Assembly: GCA_900319905.1 (NCBI GenBank)
Contig: ONQB01000034.1
Location: 1-43,865, forward strand
From: an uncultured Prevotella sp.
GTDB taxonomy: Bacteria; Bacteroidota; Bacteroidia; Bacteroidales; Bacteroidaceae
Direction of reading: 5' to 3'
DNA: 43,865 nucleotides
The position numbers and the translations under genes are program-made. Positions 1-7,762 of this stretch are shown in pieces (the stretch's first letter is position 1; every line of letters begins with the position of its first letter). The notes beneath the pieces were generated by a model. That model saw only the letters and a program-made list of their open reading frames with translations, was not told the origin of the DNA and searched no databases.

Positions 1-161
1 TCCATTGGGGAGCGAAAGCCAGTACATGATTTTCCTCACTTTCTTATTGATGACGCATGGGTGAATGAAAAGTATGGGTTCTCTTCTCCATCCACAGGGC
101 TTGTCGGCTGTGCTTAAAAGTGTTAATAGTGTAAGTCGAAAGAATGTGCTCAATCTGTATG

Positions 162-545
162 TGTCAATATTTTTATTGTTAAATGCCCTCTGGGAAGCGG
201 CTCGTTTCATAAAGACAAGGTTTGAATGCAAAATACGCCAGTTTTGAGGGTTTTATATAAGTTGCTGCTTATTAGTGGTTTATATGTGACTGAACTCCCT
301 GGTTGGCAAGATGGCAGGCCATGTTGGTCAATTTGTCAGTGTCATTTCGCCGAAAGAGCGAGAACGTATCGGCATGAAGGCACTTTCTTTTCGCCGAGAT
401 GGCAACGGCGTATCGGCGAGAAGGCACTGTCATTCCGCCGAGAAGGCGATCAGCCATCGCCAATAGAGGTCTTTCATCTCGATTTTAGCCCGTTTCCGCC
501 TCAAAACAGTGTTAAAATCCTGACAACGTTTTGTTCATATTTTTC
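162..545 (+). repeat. Intergenic phased GCCGA element, copy A
   Basis: CGCCGA-type and TCGGC-type half-sites alternate in orientation at 348, 369, 392, 413 and 436, i.e. every 21 then 23 bp. A GTGTTAAAATCC motif follows at 509-520. The same architecture recurs at 29663-30025 with identical spacing, although the DNA between the motifs has diverged. An upstream segment (TGTCAA at 162, then GTTAAAT at 178) also aligns without gaps to the second copy. The alternating half-sites could fold as hairpins or bind a protein on one face of the helix. The function is unknown. It lies about 260 bp upstream of the GH97 promoter. Confidence 0.6.
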
Positions 546-781
546 GGCACATCCAATCCCCTCCCTGTGGTTTTAGTCCTTAGTTTTTTAATCAAAACCC
601 GGGAAACCCTTTGTGCCAGCTAACTTGCGTCACTGTAAGGGTTTTATTTGTTTTTGTAAAAATGCGGTAGTCTAGAGTCACCTTCTTCAACCACAGGGCT
701 TATCGGGTGCGCCGAATGATTTTTCCGTGGTCTAAGGACAGATTTCCTAAGATATGCTTTCTTTTTTTCAGACTGAAATGT

Positions 782-789
782 TACCTTTG
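782..789 (+). promoter_or_regulatory. -7 box TACCTTTG of GH97 gene
   Basis: This is an exact match to the Bacteroidota -7 consensus TAnnTTTG, 35 bp before the ATG at 825. No clear -33 TTG was seen at the usual distance. Confidence 0.6.
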
Positions 790-824
790 CATGAAGTAAT
801 ATTATCAGAACAACTATTATTATT

Positions 825-2792
825 ATGAAGAAACAATTCATTCTAACTCTTTTTGCTGCTGTCTTGAGTTGGAACGCGCAGGCGCAAACCACTAGCGTGA
901 CTTCTCCCGACGGTAAGTTGTCTGTCAGCGTCTCCTTTCGTGAGGGTAAGGCGTATTATGCCGTAGACTACGACGGACAGCCCATGGTCAGCGAATCAAG
1001 GCTTGGCGCCAAGACAAGTCTGGGCGACTTCTCCAGCAATCTCACACTGGTCGGAACAACGGAAAAGAGCATCGACAACACCTATCGCATGCGAGGCACC
1101 AAATGCTCGCAGGTGCGCTATGTGGCCAGGCAGGCCAACTTCGAGACGAAGAACGACAAGGGTGAACGCATGACGATTACCTTCAACGTAAGCAACAACG
1201 ACATTGCCTTCCGTTATGTCTTTCCCGCAAGCAAGTCGGCCAATGCCATTATCGTGGAGAATGAAGCCACTGCCTTCCGCTTCCCGCAGTCGACCACTAC
1301 CTTTATCTGCCCTCAGAGTGGCACGGCAATGGGATGGATGAAGTCGAAGCCCAGCTATGAGGAGGAATACAAGCCCGACGCTCCAATGGACGTGAAAAGT
1401 CGGTACGGCGAGGGCTATACGTTCCCATGTTTGTTCCATATTCATGGCGACAAGCAACAAGACGGTTGGGTGCTTGTGAGTGAGACCGGCACCAATGGCC
1501 AATACGTGGGTTGTCATCTCTCCGACTACGATGCGGCCAGTGGCTATACGGTAGCTTTCCCCATGAAGGGTGAGAACCGGGGCGTGGGCGATACTTCTGC
1601 CGCCATGCCGTTGCCAGCTGCTACGCCTTGGCGCACGCTGACGGTGGGTCGCAGTCTGGCTCCGATCGTAGAGACGACCATTCCTTACGATGTGGTGGAT
1701 GAACAATATCGTCCCAGTACCGATTACAAGCCGGGACGCTACACCTGGAGCTGGCTGATATGGCAGGACAACAGCATCAACATGGCCGACCAAAAACAAT
1801 TTGTCGACCTGGCAAGCCGTATGGGCTATGAGTATTGTCTGGTGGATGGCTGTTGGGACGTGACCATTGGCCGCGACAGCATTGCCGCGCTGAGCCGCTA
1901 TGCACAGCAACGTGGGGTCAGCCTGATGCTGTGGTACAATAGCAACGGCATAGCCAATGACGCGCCACAGACACCTCGCAACTGCATGAACACGGCGCTG
2001 GCCCGGCAGAAGGAAATGGCGTGGATGAAACAGATCGGCGTGAAGGGCATCAAGGTGGACTTCTTCGGCGGTGACAAACAGATGACCATGCAACTCTATG
2101 AGGACATTCTGAACGACGCCAACCATTACGGCCTGCAGGTTATTTTCCATGGATGTACGTTGCCCCGTGGCTGGGAGCGCATGTATCCCAACTATGTGGC
2201 AAGCGAGGCGGTGCTGGCTTCGGAAAATGTCTACTTCTCTGATTACTTTGCCAAGCAGGAGCCGTTCCAGCTTACGTTGCATCCCTTCTGTCGCAATGCT
2301 GTGGCAGCTATGGACTGGGGTGGCAGCATCTTCAACAACTATATGAGTCGTGACAACAAGAGCCGTCATAAGCGCTGCACGACGGTGACATTTGAGATGG
2401 CCGCCGCACTCGTTAACCAGAGCAGTATCAACTGCATTGCCATGACCCCAAATAATCTCAATGAACTTGATGCCACGGTTCTTGACTTTTTGAAGAAGGT
2501 GCCTACCGCATGGGATGAGACGCGTTTCCTTGCTGGCTACCCTGGCAAATATGTAGTACTGGCCAGAAGACATGGTGACCGCTGGTATATCGCCGGTCTC
2601 AATGCAGAGGAAAAGGCGATCTCAGTCAACATTGACATGAAGGAACTTGCCGGACAGCGTGTCGCGCTCTATAGCGATACTAAGGCCGCGGCTCCCATTG
2701 AGGCGGCTTGCAAGCTGAAGGAGGTTAAGGTTGATAAGAAAGGCAGACTGACGGTTACCATGCAGCCCAATGGCGGTGTGGTCATCTTGTAG
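825..2792 (+). CDS. Glycoside hydrolase family 97 (probable retaining alpha-galactosidase type)
   Basis: This is a secreted GH97 enzyme of 655 residues that would cleave alpha-galactosides or alpha-glucosides in the periplasm. Residues 1-21 are a signal peptide ending in AQAQ. An N-terminal beta-sandwich (about 22-280) precedes a (beta/alpha)8 barrel and a small C-terminal sheet domain. The barrel segment KGIKVDFFGGDK places an Asp at residue 412. In the GH97 family an Asp nucleophile here marks the retaining alpha-galactosidase branch (BT1871 type, similar length), whereas inverting SusB-type alpha-glucosidases use glutamates and are longer. Candidate acid/base residues are E461 and E467 in SEAVLASEN. 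The gene stands alone: own promoter, terminator after the stop, convergent with the GH2 gene. The family is secure; the substrate is inferred. Confidence 0.9.
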   Translation: MKKQFILTLFAAVLSWNAQAQTTSVTSPDGKLSVSVSFREGKAYYAVDYDGQPMVSESRLGAKTSLGDFSSNLTLVGTTEKSIDNTYRMRGTKCSQVRYVARQANFETKNDKGERMTITFNVSNNDIAFRYVFPASKSANAIIVENEATAFRFPQSTTTFICPQSGTAMGWMKSKPSYEEEYKPDAPMDVKSRYGEGYTFPCLFHIHGDKQQDGWVLVSETGTNGQYVGCHLSDYDAASGYTVAFPMKGENRGVGDTSAAMPLPAATPWRTLTVGRSLAPIVETTIPYDVVDEQYRPSTDYKPGRYTWSWLIWQDNSINMADQKQFVDLASRMGYEYCLVDGCWDVTIGRDSIAALSRYAQQRGVSLMLWYNSNGIANDAPQTPRNCMNTALARQKEMAWMKQIGVKGIKVDFFGGDKQMTMQLYEDILNDANHYGLQVIFHGCTLPRGWERMYPNYVASEAVLASENVYFSDYFAKQEPFQLTLHPFCRNAVAAMDWGGSIFNNYMSRDNKSRHKRCTTVTFEMAAALVNQSSINCIAMTPNNLNELDATVLDFLKKVPTAWDETRFLAGYPGKYVVLARRHGDRWYIAGLNAEEKAISVNIDMKELAGQRVALYSDTKAAAPIEAACKLKEVKVDKKGRLTVTMQPNGGVVIL

Positions 2793-2816
2793 TACGCCGT
2801 AGCTTACTGATAGATA

Positions 2817-2861
2817 AAAGGCCCCGAACTTCCTGAATTGCTCAGAGAGTCCGGGGCCTTT
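2817..2861. terminator. Bidirectional terminator hairpin after GH97
   Basis: The arms AAAGGCCCCG (2817-2826) and CGGGGCCTTT (2852-2861) pair perfectly. An inner CTGA/TCAG stem extends the hairpin. It sits 24 bp after the GH97 stop, between two convergent genes. Confidence 0.8.
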
Positions 2862-2908
2862 GGTGTTTAGGCTTGCAATACGCAAGAAATCCCTCGCTTT
2901 TCTCCTTG

Positions 2909-2985
2909 CTCCTAACCACTTCGTGGGATGTTGAAAATATAATATATTCTCTGATTTTCTTGATATCCCACGAAGTGGGTAGGAG
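2909..2985. repeat. 21-bp inverted repeat in convergent intergenic space
   Basis: The left arm 2909-2929 and right arm 2965-2985 are inverted copies differing at one base; both contain CCACTTCGTGGGAT. The 35-bp loop is AT-rich. It lies between the GH97 terminator and the GH2 stop codon. It may be a second terminator for the GH2 transcript or a small repeat unit. Confidence 0.6.
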
Positions 2986-3061
2986 AATAACAAGGATGCG
3001 CAGGCAGACAAATAATTGTTACCCTGCACCACTGAAGATGCCGGTCAAGTGGTCTTTTTGA

Positions 3062-5458
3062 TTATTGTCGTGTGTTCAGCTTAAGCTTATAGTCTTTCTT
3101 TCCCGCGGTACTGACCGTCAATGTAATGGCGGAAGGCTTGACACCTGCCCGCAGAATGACCATGGCCGATCCGTGGAACAGTCGGATGCGATTGCCGGCC
3201 AGGTTTTCGTCGGTGGTGATGTCGCCATTGCTCACGGCCACGATGCTGGCATCGCCCTCAACGCTGAACGTGAGCTCGTCGGTATCGTCCCAAACCTTAT
3301 TGCCATTCTTGTCGACCGCATAGACGGTGACGTGCTGCAGGTCGGTGCCGTCAGCTTTCCAGACTTCCTGGTCAGGTACCAGTTGCAGTCGGCTGACCTT
3401 GCCGTAAGTATTGATGCGGTGGCGTGCCACCGTCTTTCCGTCCTTGCGTGCCACAGCTTCCACATAGCCTGGCTCGTAGGCGATGTCGGTCCATTTTATC
3501 TTGTTGCGCGTGTTGGGGTCAGTGGTGTTCTTCTTCACGCCCATGCTCTTGCCGTTGACCAGCAGCTCTACCTCGTCGGCATTGGTGTAGGTATAGAGCG
3601 TGTATTTGCTTCCCGGTGTGCGGTTCCAGTGGTCGGTGACGGTCTCTCCGCCAAACTTCACGCCGTTCCAGACTACCGCGTCGCTCTTGTTGTCAACGAT
3701 GCCAATATGGACAACGGGTTCGTTGCTGAACATTGACTTGACGAAGTAAGCCATAGGCTTGGGCTGCAGAGAGATGTCGAACACACCGTTGAACCAACCC
3801 TTTGCGGGCCATCCCATGCTCTCGCCCAGATAGTCGATCATTCCCCAGTAGGCCAGTCCCACCACTTTGTTGAGGTCCATGCCGAAATAGTTGGGTCCCA
3901 TCATGGGCAGATTGGCTTCGCTCTGATAGAAAATCATGTAAGGGAAGCGACGGCCGTCGCCCGGGAAATACGCATATCGGTAGTTATAGGCTTGTATGTC
4001 GGTGATCTTGGCCAGGTCGCATGGCAGTGAGTCGGTCTCCTCACTGCGTCCTCGTGGATGCATGGCAACGGTGGTGAGGCGGGTGGGGTCGTAGCGCTTG
4101 ACCAGTTCTCGTTGCAGGCGATAGGCCGTGACCCCCCAGTCGTTGAACGGCAGGTTGGTGTAGGTCTGTAGCTCATTGCCCAGACTCCACAGTGCCACAG
4201 AGGGATGGTTGCGGTCGCGTTTTACCCATTCGGGGATGTCGTGTTGCCACAGGTTGGTCCAAGGCGTGCGTCCTCCGGCATATTGTTGTAACCACTTGTC
4301 GTAGAGCTCGTCAATCACGATGATGCCATACTTGTCGCAGAGACGATAGAGATCTTCGCTGTAGGGGTTGTGCGAACAACGTATATGGTTGAATCCAAAT
4401 GACTTGAGCAGTTTGATGCGCTTCTCGATAGCCCTTGGATAGGCGGCGGCGCCCAATGATCCCAGTGTGTGGTGGTTGGCAATGCCTTTGAGAATGACTT
4501 TCTCACCGTTCAGCTTCAGGCCGAACTGTGGCGAGAACTCAAAGGTGCGCACACCGAACTGTTCGCTGACGCGGTCGGCCACTGTGCCATCGTTGCGATA
4601 GAGTGATACCACGGCCGTATAGAGATAAGGATGGTCGCACGACCAAAGCTGTGGGTTGCTGAGCGGGATAGAGTCGAGCACATACTCGCGGGTCCTGCGC
4701 TTGCGTGAGAAGGTGAGCGACTGTTTGTGGACAGCCACTTGACGGCCGTTGGCATCGAGAATGGCTACCTCAATGAGACCAGACGGAGACTTGGTGTAGT
4801 TGGATACTTCGGCTGTGACGTTGAGTTGTTTGTTGCCGGGTGTCGAGAGAAACAACGGGTGGTGCTCAAAGTATAGGTCGCGGTTGGTGGCAATGAGCCG
4901 GACGTCACGGTAGAGTCCGCCTCCGGTATACCATCTCGAGTTGTTGGGGGCCATGGTGTTTGCCACGACCACCAACTCGTTGTCGGCACCATAACGTAGT
5001 TGTTTTGTCACATCGATGTCGAAGCCTACGTAGCCGTAGTCGGTTCCTCCGATGCGGTTGCCGTTGAGGTAGACATCGCCGACGAGCATGATGCCGCCGA
5101 AGTCGAGCAGCAGGCGCCGGCCTTGCCATTCCTTGGGCGCGTGCAGCACCTTGCGATAGACGCCGACGCCCATCTCCTTGAAAGCGCGTGCTGAGAGCCG
5201 GCTCTTTACGTTGGCAGCCTGGTCGCTGTTGTCAGCTTTCTCGTTTTTGGCTGGCGCCACCCATGGCTGACTGATCTGAAAGTCGTGAGGCAGGTTGACT
5301 TGTTGGACGTCGGACGTGCTGAAGTCCGTGTTCTGGGCGGTGGATGAAGAGTTGCCATACTTGAATTGCCACCCTCTGTTGAGACTGAGGGTGTCACGCT
5401 GGGCGTTGGCTCCGAGCGATACTGCCAAGAGAACGCCGAGAAGGATGTTTCTGATCAT
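3062..5458 (-). CDS. Glycoside hydrolase family 2, beta-galactosidase-like
   Basis: This is a 798-residue secreted GH2 enzyme. A signal peptide (1-19, ending GANA) is followed by a jelly-roll sugar-binding domain (about 25-200), an Ig-like domain (about 200-305) and the TIM barrel (about 310-580). C-terminal Ig-like modules (DUF4982 and bacterial Ig type) complete it. The catalytic acid/base is E429 in WSLGNEL, and the predicted nucleophile is E514 in FYQSEANLP. ICSHNPY-like RCSHNPYSED (about 360-369) is another GH2 landmark. The family is clear. Beta-galactosidase is the commonest activity for this architecture, but related members cleave other beta-linked sugars. The gene is monocistronic with its own promoter. 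No SusC/SusD partner is adjacent. Confidence 0.92.
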   Translation of the reverse strand: MIRNILLGVLLAVSLGANAQRDTLSLNRGWQFKYGNSSSTAQNTDFSTSDVQQVNLPHDFQISQPWVAPAKNEKADNSDQAANVKSRLSARAFKEMGVGVYRKVLHAPKEWQGRRLLLDFGGIMLVGDVYLNGNRIGGTDYGYVGFDIDVTKQLRYGADNELVVVANTMAPNNSRWYTGGGLYRDVRLIATNRDLYFEHHPLFLSTPGNKQLNVTAEVSNYTKSPSGLIEVAILDANGRQVAVHKQSLTFSRKRRTREYVLDSIPLSNPQLWSCDHPYLYTAVVSLYRNDGTVADRVSEQFGVRTFEFSPQFGLKLNGEKVILKGIANHHTLGSLGAAAYPRAIEKRIKLLKSFGFNHIRCSHNPYSEDLYRLCDKYGIIVIDELYDKWLQQYAGGRTPWTNLWQHDIPEWVKRDRNHPSVALWSLGNELQTYTNLPFNDWGVTAYRLQRELVKRYDPTRLTTVAMHPRGRSEETDSLPCDLAKITDIQAYNYRYAYFPGDGRRFPYMIFYQSEANLPMMGPNYFGMDLNKVVGLAYWGMIDYLGESMGWPAKGWFNGVFDISLQPKPMAYFVKSMFSNEPVVHIGIVDNKSDAVVWNGVKFGGETVTDHWNRTPGSKYTLYTYTNADEVELLVNGKSMGVKKNTTDPNTRNKIKWTDIAYEPGYVEAVARKDGKTVARHRINTYGKVSRLQLVPDQEVWKADGTDLQHVTVYAVDKNGNKVWDDTDELTFSVEGDASIVAVSNGDITTDENLAGNRIRLFHGSAMVILRAGVKPSAITLTVSTAGKKDYKLKLNTRQ

Positions 5459-5498
5459 TGTTGAGCAGTTGAAATTAGTCTTGTTTCACATTGTGAGA

Positions 5499-5506
5499 CA
5501 AAGATA
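5499..5506 (-). promoter_or_regulatory. -7 box TATCTTTG of GH2 gene
   Basis: On the minus strand TATCTTTG lies 40 bp before the GH2 ATG. A TTGG -33-like element lies 20 bp upstream (plus-strand CCAA ending at 5529). Confidence 0.65.
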
Positions 5507-5575
5507 GACAATATACGTGACTTTGCCAAGCAATATCGTCATTATTTCACCAAGATGACAGAATTTTCCAAGACG

Positions 5576-5733
5576 GGGATGTGTCAAAATTGGAGAAGTT
5601 CAGAAGTTCGGAAGTTCAGAAGTTCGGAAGTTCAGTCAAATGCATAAATATCTGATAATAAGGTGTCATTATAGTAATGACAGAACTCCTGGACTTCTGA
5701 ACTCCCGGACTTCTCCAATTTTGATACACCCTC
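5576..5733 (+). repeat. MITE-like palindromic element, copy 1
   Basis: The element is about 158 bp. Its long terminal inverted repeats begin GTGTCAAAATTGGAGAAG on the left and end CTTCTCCAATTTTGATACAC on the right. Its centre (ATGCATAAATATCTGATAATAAGG) is shared with the copies at 17706 and 41508. Copy 1 carries an extra 16-bp tandem unit (GAAGTTCAGAAGTTCG) in its left arm, which accounts for the length difference from copy 2. It has no coding capacity. It lies just upstream of the GT9 promoter. Confidence 0.85.
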
Positions 5734-5802
5734 GTACCATGAATTCATTGAACAATAGAAAAGAAATATTGGCCATTATTTGGCTATCTTCTCTATAAAT
5801 CA

Positions 5803-5810
5803 TAATTTTG
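5803..5810 (+). promoter_or_regulatory. -7 box TAATTTTG of GT9 gene
   Basis: TAATTTTG follows a TTG (5780-5782) at 20 bp, fitting the Bacteroidota -33/-7 layout. It decides the start of the next gene: a TTG at 5780 would lie upstream of the transcript, so ATG 5828 is preferred. Confidence 0.65.
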
Positions 5811-5827
5811 CACCATCAAATGAGGTA

Positions 5828-6892
5828 ATGGGTAATAATATATATACTGGACAGCAGAGAATTCTTATCGTCAGATTCCGTCAGATGGGCGACACCATCT
5901 TGGCCACGTGTCTTTTCAGCACACTGCGTAAGACATTTCCGGACGCTACGATTGATCTTATTCTCAACGAGCGCATAGCTCCGCTCTTTCAAGGCCATCC
6001 GGCTTTGAGCAACATCATCACCTTCTCGGAGAAAGAGTGTCATGCTCCATTAGTGTACCTTCGAAAGATCTGGCATATCATGAGACAGGGCCATTATACC
6101 ATTGTCATTGATATGCGGTCTACCATCAATACGCTTCCTTTTGCCCTCTTTTCAGGAGCCCGCTTCCGTCTCGGCACTAAGAAATGGTACAACAGATGGA
6201 TTCATAACTACCGATACCAAGGTCGCCGGGAGAGTATGATTGACCATAACCTCCATCTCATCGATCCTCTCAACGCAATCCGGCCATTGCAATATGTGAG
6301 GACGATCTCGTTGTCTATTACAGAGGAAGAAAAGACGGTGTTCCGGCAATATCTCCTTAACAAGGGTATTGACTTCTCGCGACCTGTCGTCGTTGTGGGC
6401 GTCACGGCTAAATGCGAGGACAAGAGATGGCCGGAGGACAAAATGGCAGCTCTCATTGATCTGTTCGTGGAGAGGTATCCCCGCGCACAGGTCATCTTCA
6501 ACTATGCTCCCGGGGAAGAGGAGCGGCTTGCCCGTAACATCTTTGCGCGTCTGTCCCGTCGTCAGTCGGTGCGTCTCGACATACAAGCCCGTTCATCGCG
6601 CGAGCTCCTGGCTATGGCTACCTTTACGAATTTCTATTTTGGTAATGAGGGTGGTGCACGCCATATCATGCATGCTGCCGGTGTGCCCTCTTTCGTCATT
6701 TGTGCGCCGAATTGTGAGAAAACTGTATGGCTGCCTAAGGATGGCACTCCGACCGACGGTATAGGGGCAGCTGATGTTGTTACGCGCGAGCAACTCAATA
6801 CTATGTCAAGAGCACAGCAATACGCCGTCATCTCCGTAGAGGAGACATGGAAAAGAATGGATGCCTTTATCAATTTTCATCTGTCTCTCTAA
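5828..6892 (+). CDS. Glycosyltransferase family 9, ADP-heptose:LPS heptosyltransferase-like
   Basis: This 354-residue cytoplasmic or membrane-peripheral GT9 enzyme is likely to transfer heptose or another sugar from a nucleotide donor to the LPS core. The N-terminal Rossmann half begins RILIVRFRQMGDTILATCL, the typical GT9 opening with the G-D-x-I/L loop. The C-terminal half carries the donor-site pattern around NEGGARHIMHAAGVPS. An in-frame TTG start at 5780 would add 16 residues, but it precedes the likely -7 promoter box. ATG 5828, with GAGG just before it, is therefore chosen. The gene appears monocistronic. No other LPS core gene is adjacent, so the exact acceptor cannot be read. Confidence 0.85.
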   Translation: MGNNIYTGQQRILIVRFRQMGDTILATCLFSTLRKTFPDATIDLILNERIAPLFQGHPALSNIITFSEKECHAPLVYLRKIWHIMRQGHYTIVIDMRSTINTLPFALFSGARFRLGTKKWYNRWIHNYRYQGRRESMIDHNLHLIDPLNAIRPLQYVRTISLSITEEEKTVFRQYLLNKGIDFSRPVVVVGVTAKCEDKRWPEDKMAALIDLFVERYPRAQVIFNYAPGEEERLARNIFARLSRRQSVRLDIQARSSRELLAMATFTNFYFGNEGGARHIMHAAGVPSFVICAPNCEKTVWLPKDGTPTDGIGAADVVTREQLNTMSRAQQYAVISVEETWKRMDAFINFHLSL

Positions 6893-7248
6893 GCTATAGC
6901 ATCGTTATCACGGTAAAAGGCCGTCTCAAAAGTAGACTTGAAACACTTGGTGAGAGTCCATGTCGTCTGAATGTTCCTCCTTTGCCGTCCTCACCCCTAC
7001 ATGACTGTTCCTTAGAAAATGGCTCCGTCACTGCAGTGATTGCCTGCACGAAAGCCTGTAACTTCACTGGCTGTTGTATGCTGTCTGTGTTATTCCATCG
7101 GCCGCTACATTCTTTGTAGGTGATGTGTCAGTCCAATTCACAGAAGGGACTTCATTGCAGAAATTTGTGTGAAATAAACCTAAATTGTCTCCGACTGTCA
7201 AGTATTTGTCGTATTTTCGCAATAGATAATATCAATAATTAGTAGCTT
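6893..7248. other. Intergenic region, promoter only
   Basis: I see no convincing gene in these 356 bases. A short open frame overlapping the GT9 end (6847-7119) has no recognisable features. A -7-like box precedes the next gene. Confidence 0.5.
7212..7219 (+). promoter_or_regulatory. -7-like box TATTTTCG of DUF4251 gene
   Basis: TATTTTCG deviates from TAnnTTTG by one base and lies 29 bp before the ATG at 7249. Confidence 0.45.
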
Positions 7249-7749
7249 ATGCGAAGAACTGTTTTTATATGGGGCATTGCTGCAGCGCTTGTGGGTTGTG
7301 GCTCGTCCCAAAATGCTGTAGAGAGACAGACAAAGGAACAGAAACTGGAAACCCAGGTGACTGATTCGGTGAACAGTCGTAGCTTCACGGTGACATTTGA
7401 TTATGTGCAACCACACAATATGATCTCTGCTCATTATCTGACTTCCACGTACTACGTCAAGCTGAAAGACGATAGCGTGTGGAGCGAACTGCCTTATTTT
7501 GGCAGAGCCTATCGTGCTGATATAAGCAACACGGGCAGGAGCCCGTTGTCGTTCGTGTCGGCTGTGCAGAAGGTGACCGTCAAGCGGGGACGTAAGAAAG
7601 ACTATGTTGTTTACTTGAAGTTGAGAAATGGTAATGAGTGGTTCGATTACTATCTCAATGTCTTCCCCAATGGTAAATCCACACTTAATGTGAGCTCCTC
7701 TGACCGTGAGTCCATCAGTTTTACCGGCCAGATGGAGATGAATCAATGA
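7249..7749 (+). CDS. DUF4251 lipoprotein
   Basis: This is a 166-residue predicted lipoprotein. The signal peptide ends in a lipobox-like ALVGC with the acylated Cys at 17. The body carries the DUF4251 pattern: TFDYVQPHNM, then a short strand, DSVWSELPYFGRAY, and near the end NGKSTLNVSSSDRESISFTG. The family is common in Bacteroidales and has no established function; it folds as a small beta-sheet domain in the envelope. Its stop is 13 bp before the next gene, so the two are probably cotranscribed. Confidence 0.85.
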   Translation: MRRTVFIWGIAAALVGCGSSQNAVERQTKEQKLETQVTDSVNSRSFTVTFDYVQPHNMISAHYLTSTYYVKLKDDSVWSELPYFGRAYRADISNTGRSPLSFVSAVQKVTVKRGRKKDYVVYLKLRNGNEWFDYYLNVFPNGKSTLNVSSSDRESISFTGQMEMNQ

Positions 7750-7762
7750 TCTAATACAAAAG

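Larger units (their letters stand above)
1..824. other. Gene-poor 5' region, no confident gene
   Basis: I see no convincing coding sequence here. Frame 1 is open from base 1 to a TAA at 115-117 and could be the last 38 residues of a gene starting outside the window, but nothing in it is recognisable. An open frame at 226-576 runs through a repeat and is probably spurious. The stretch holds a long intergenic repeat (about 162-545). It also holds two similar short segments around CCACAGGGCTT (92-102 and 691-701), and a promoter for the GH97 gene at 782-789. Confidence 0.5.

Noticed and set aside
348-461. A CRISPR-like array of GCCGA motifs
   Set aside because: The repeated part is only about 6 bp and alternates in orientation; there are no constant repeats with unique spacers.
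226-576. A 116-codon open frame on the plus strand
   Set aside because: It runs through the phased repeat, has no signal, domain or ribosome site, and its composition follows the repeat motifs.
996-2573. A 525-codon open frame opposite the GH97 gene
   Set aside because: It is the antisense shadow of a well-supported gene with catalytic motifs and a promoter.
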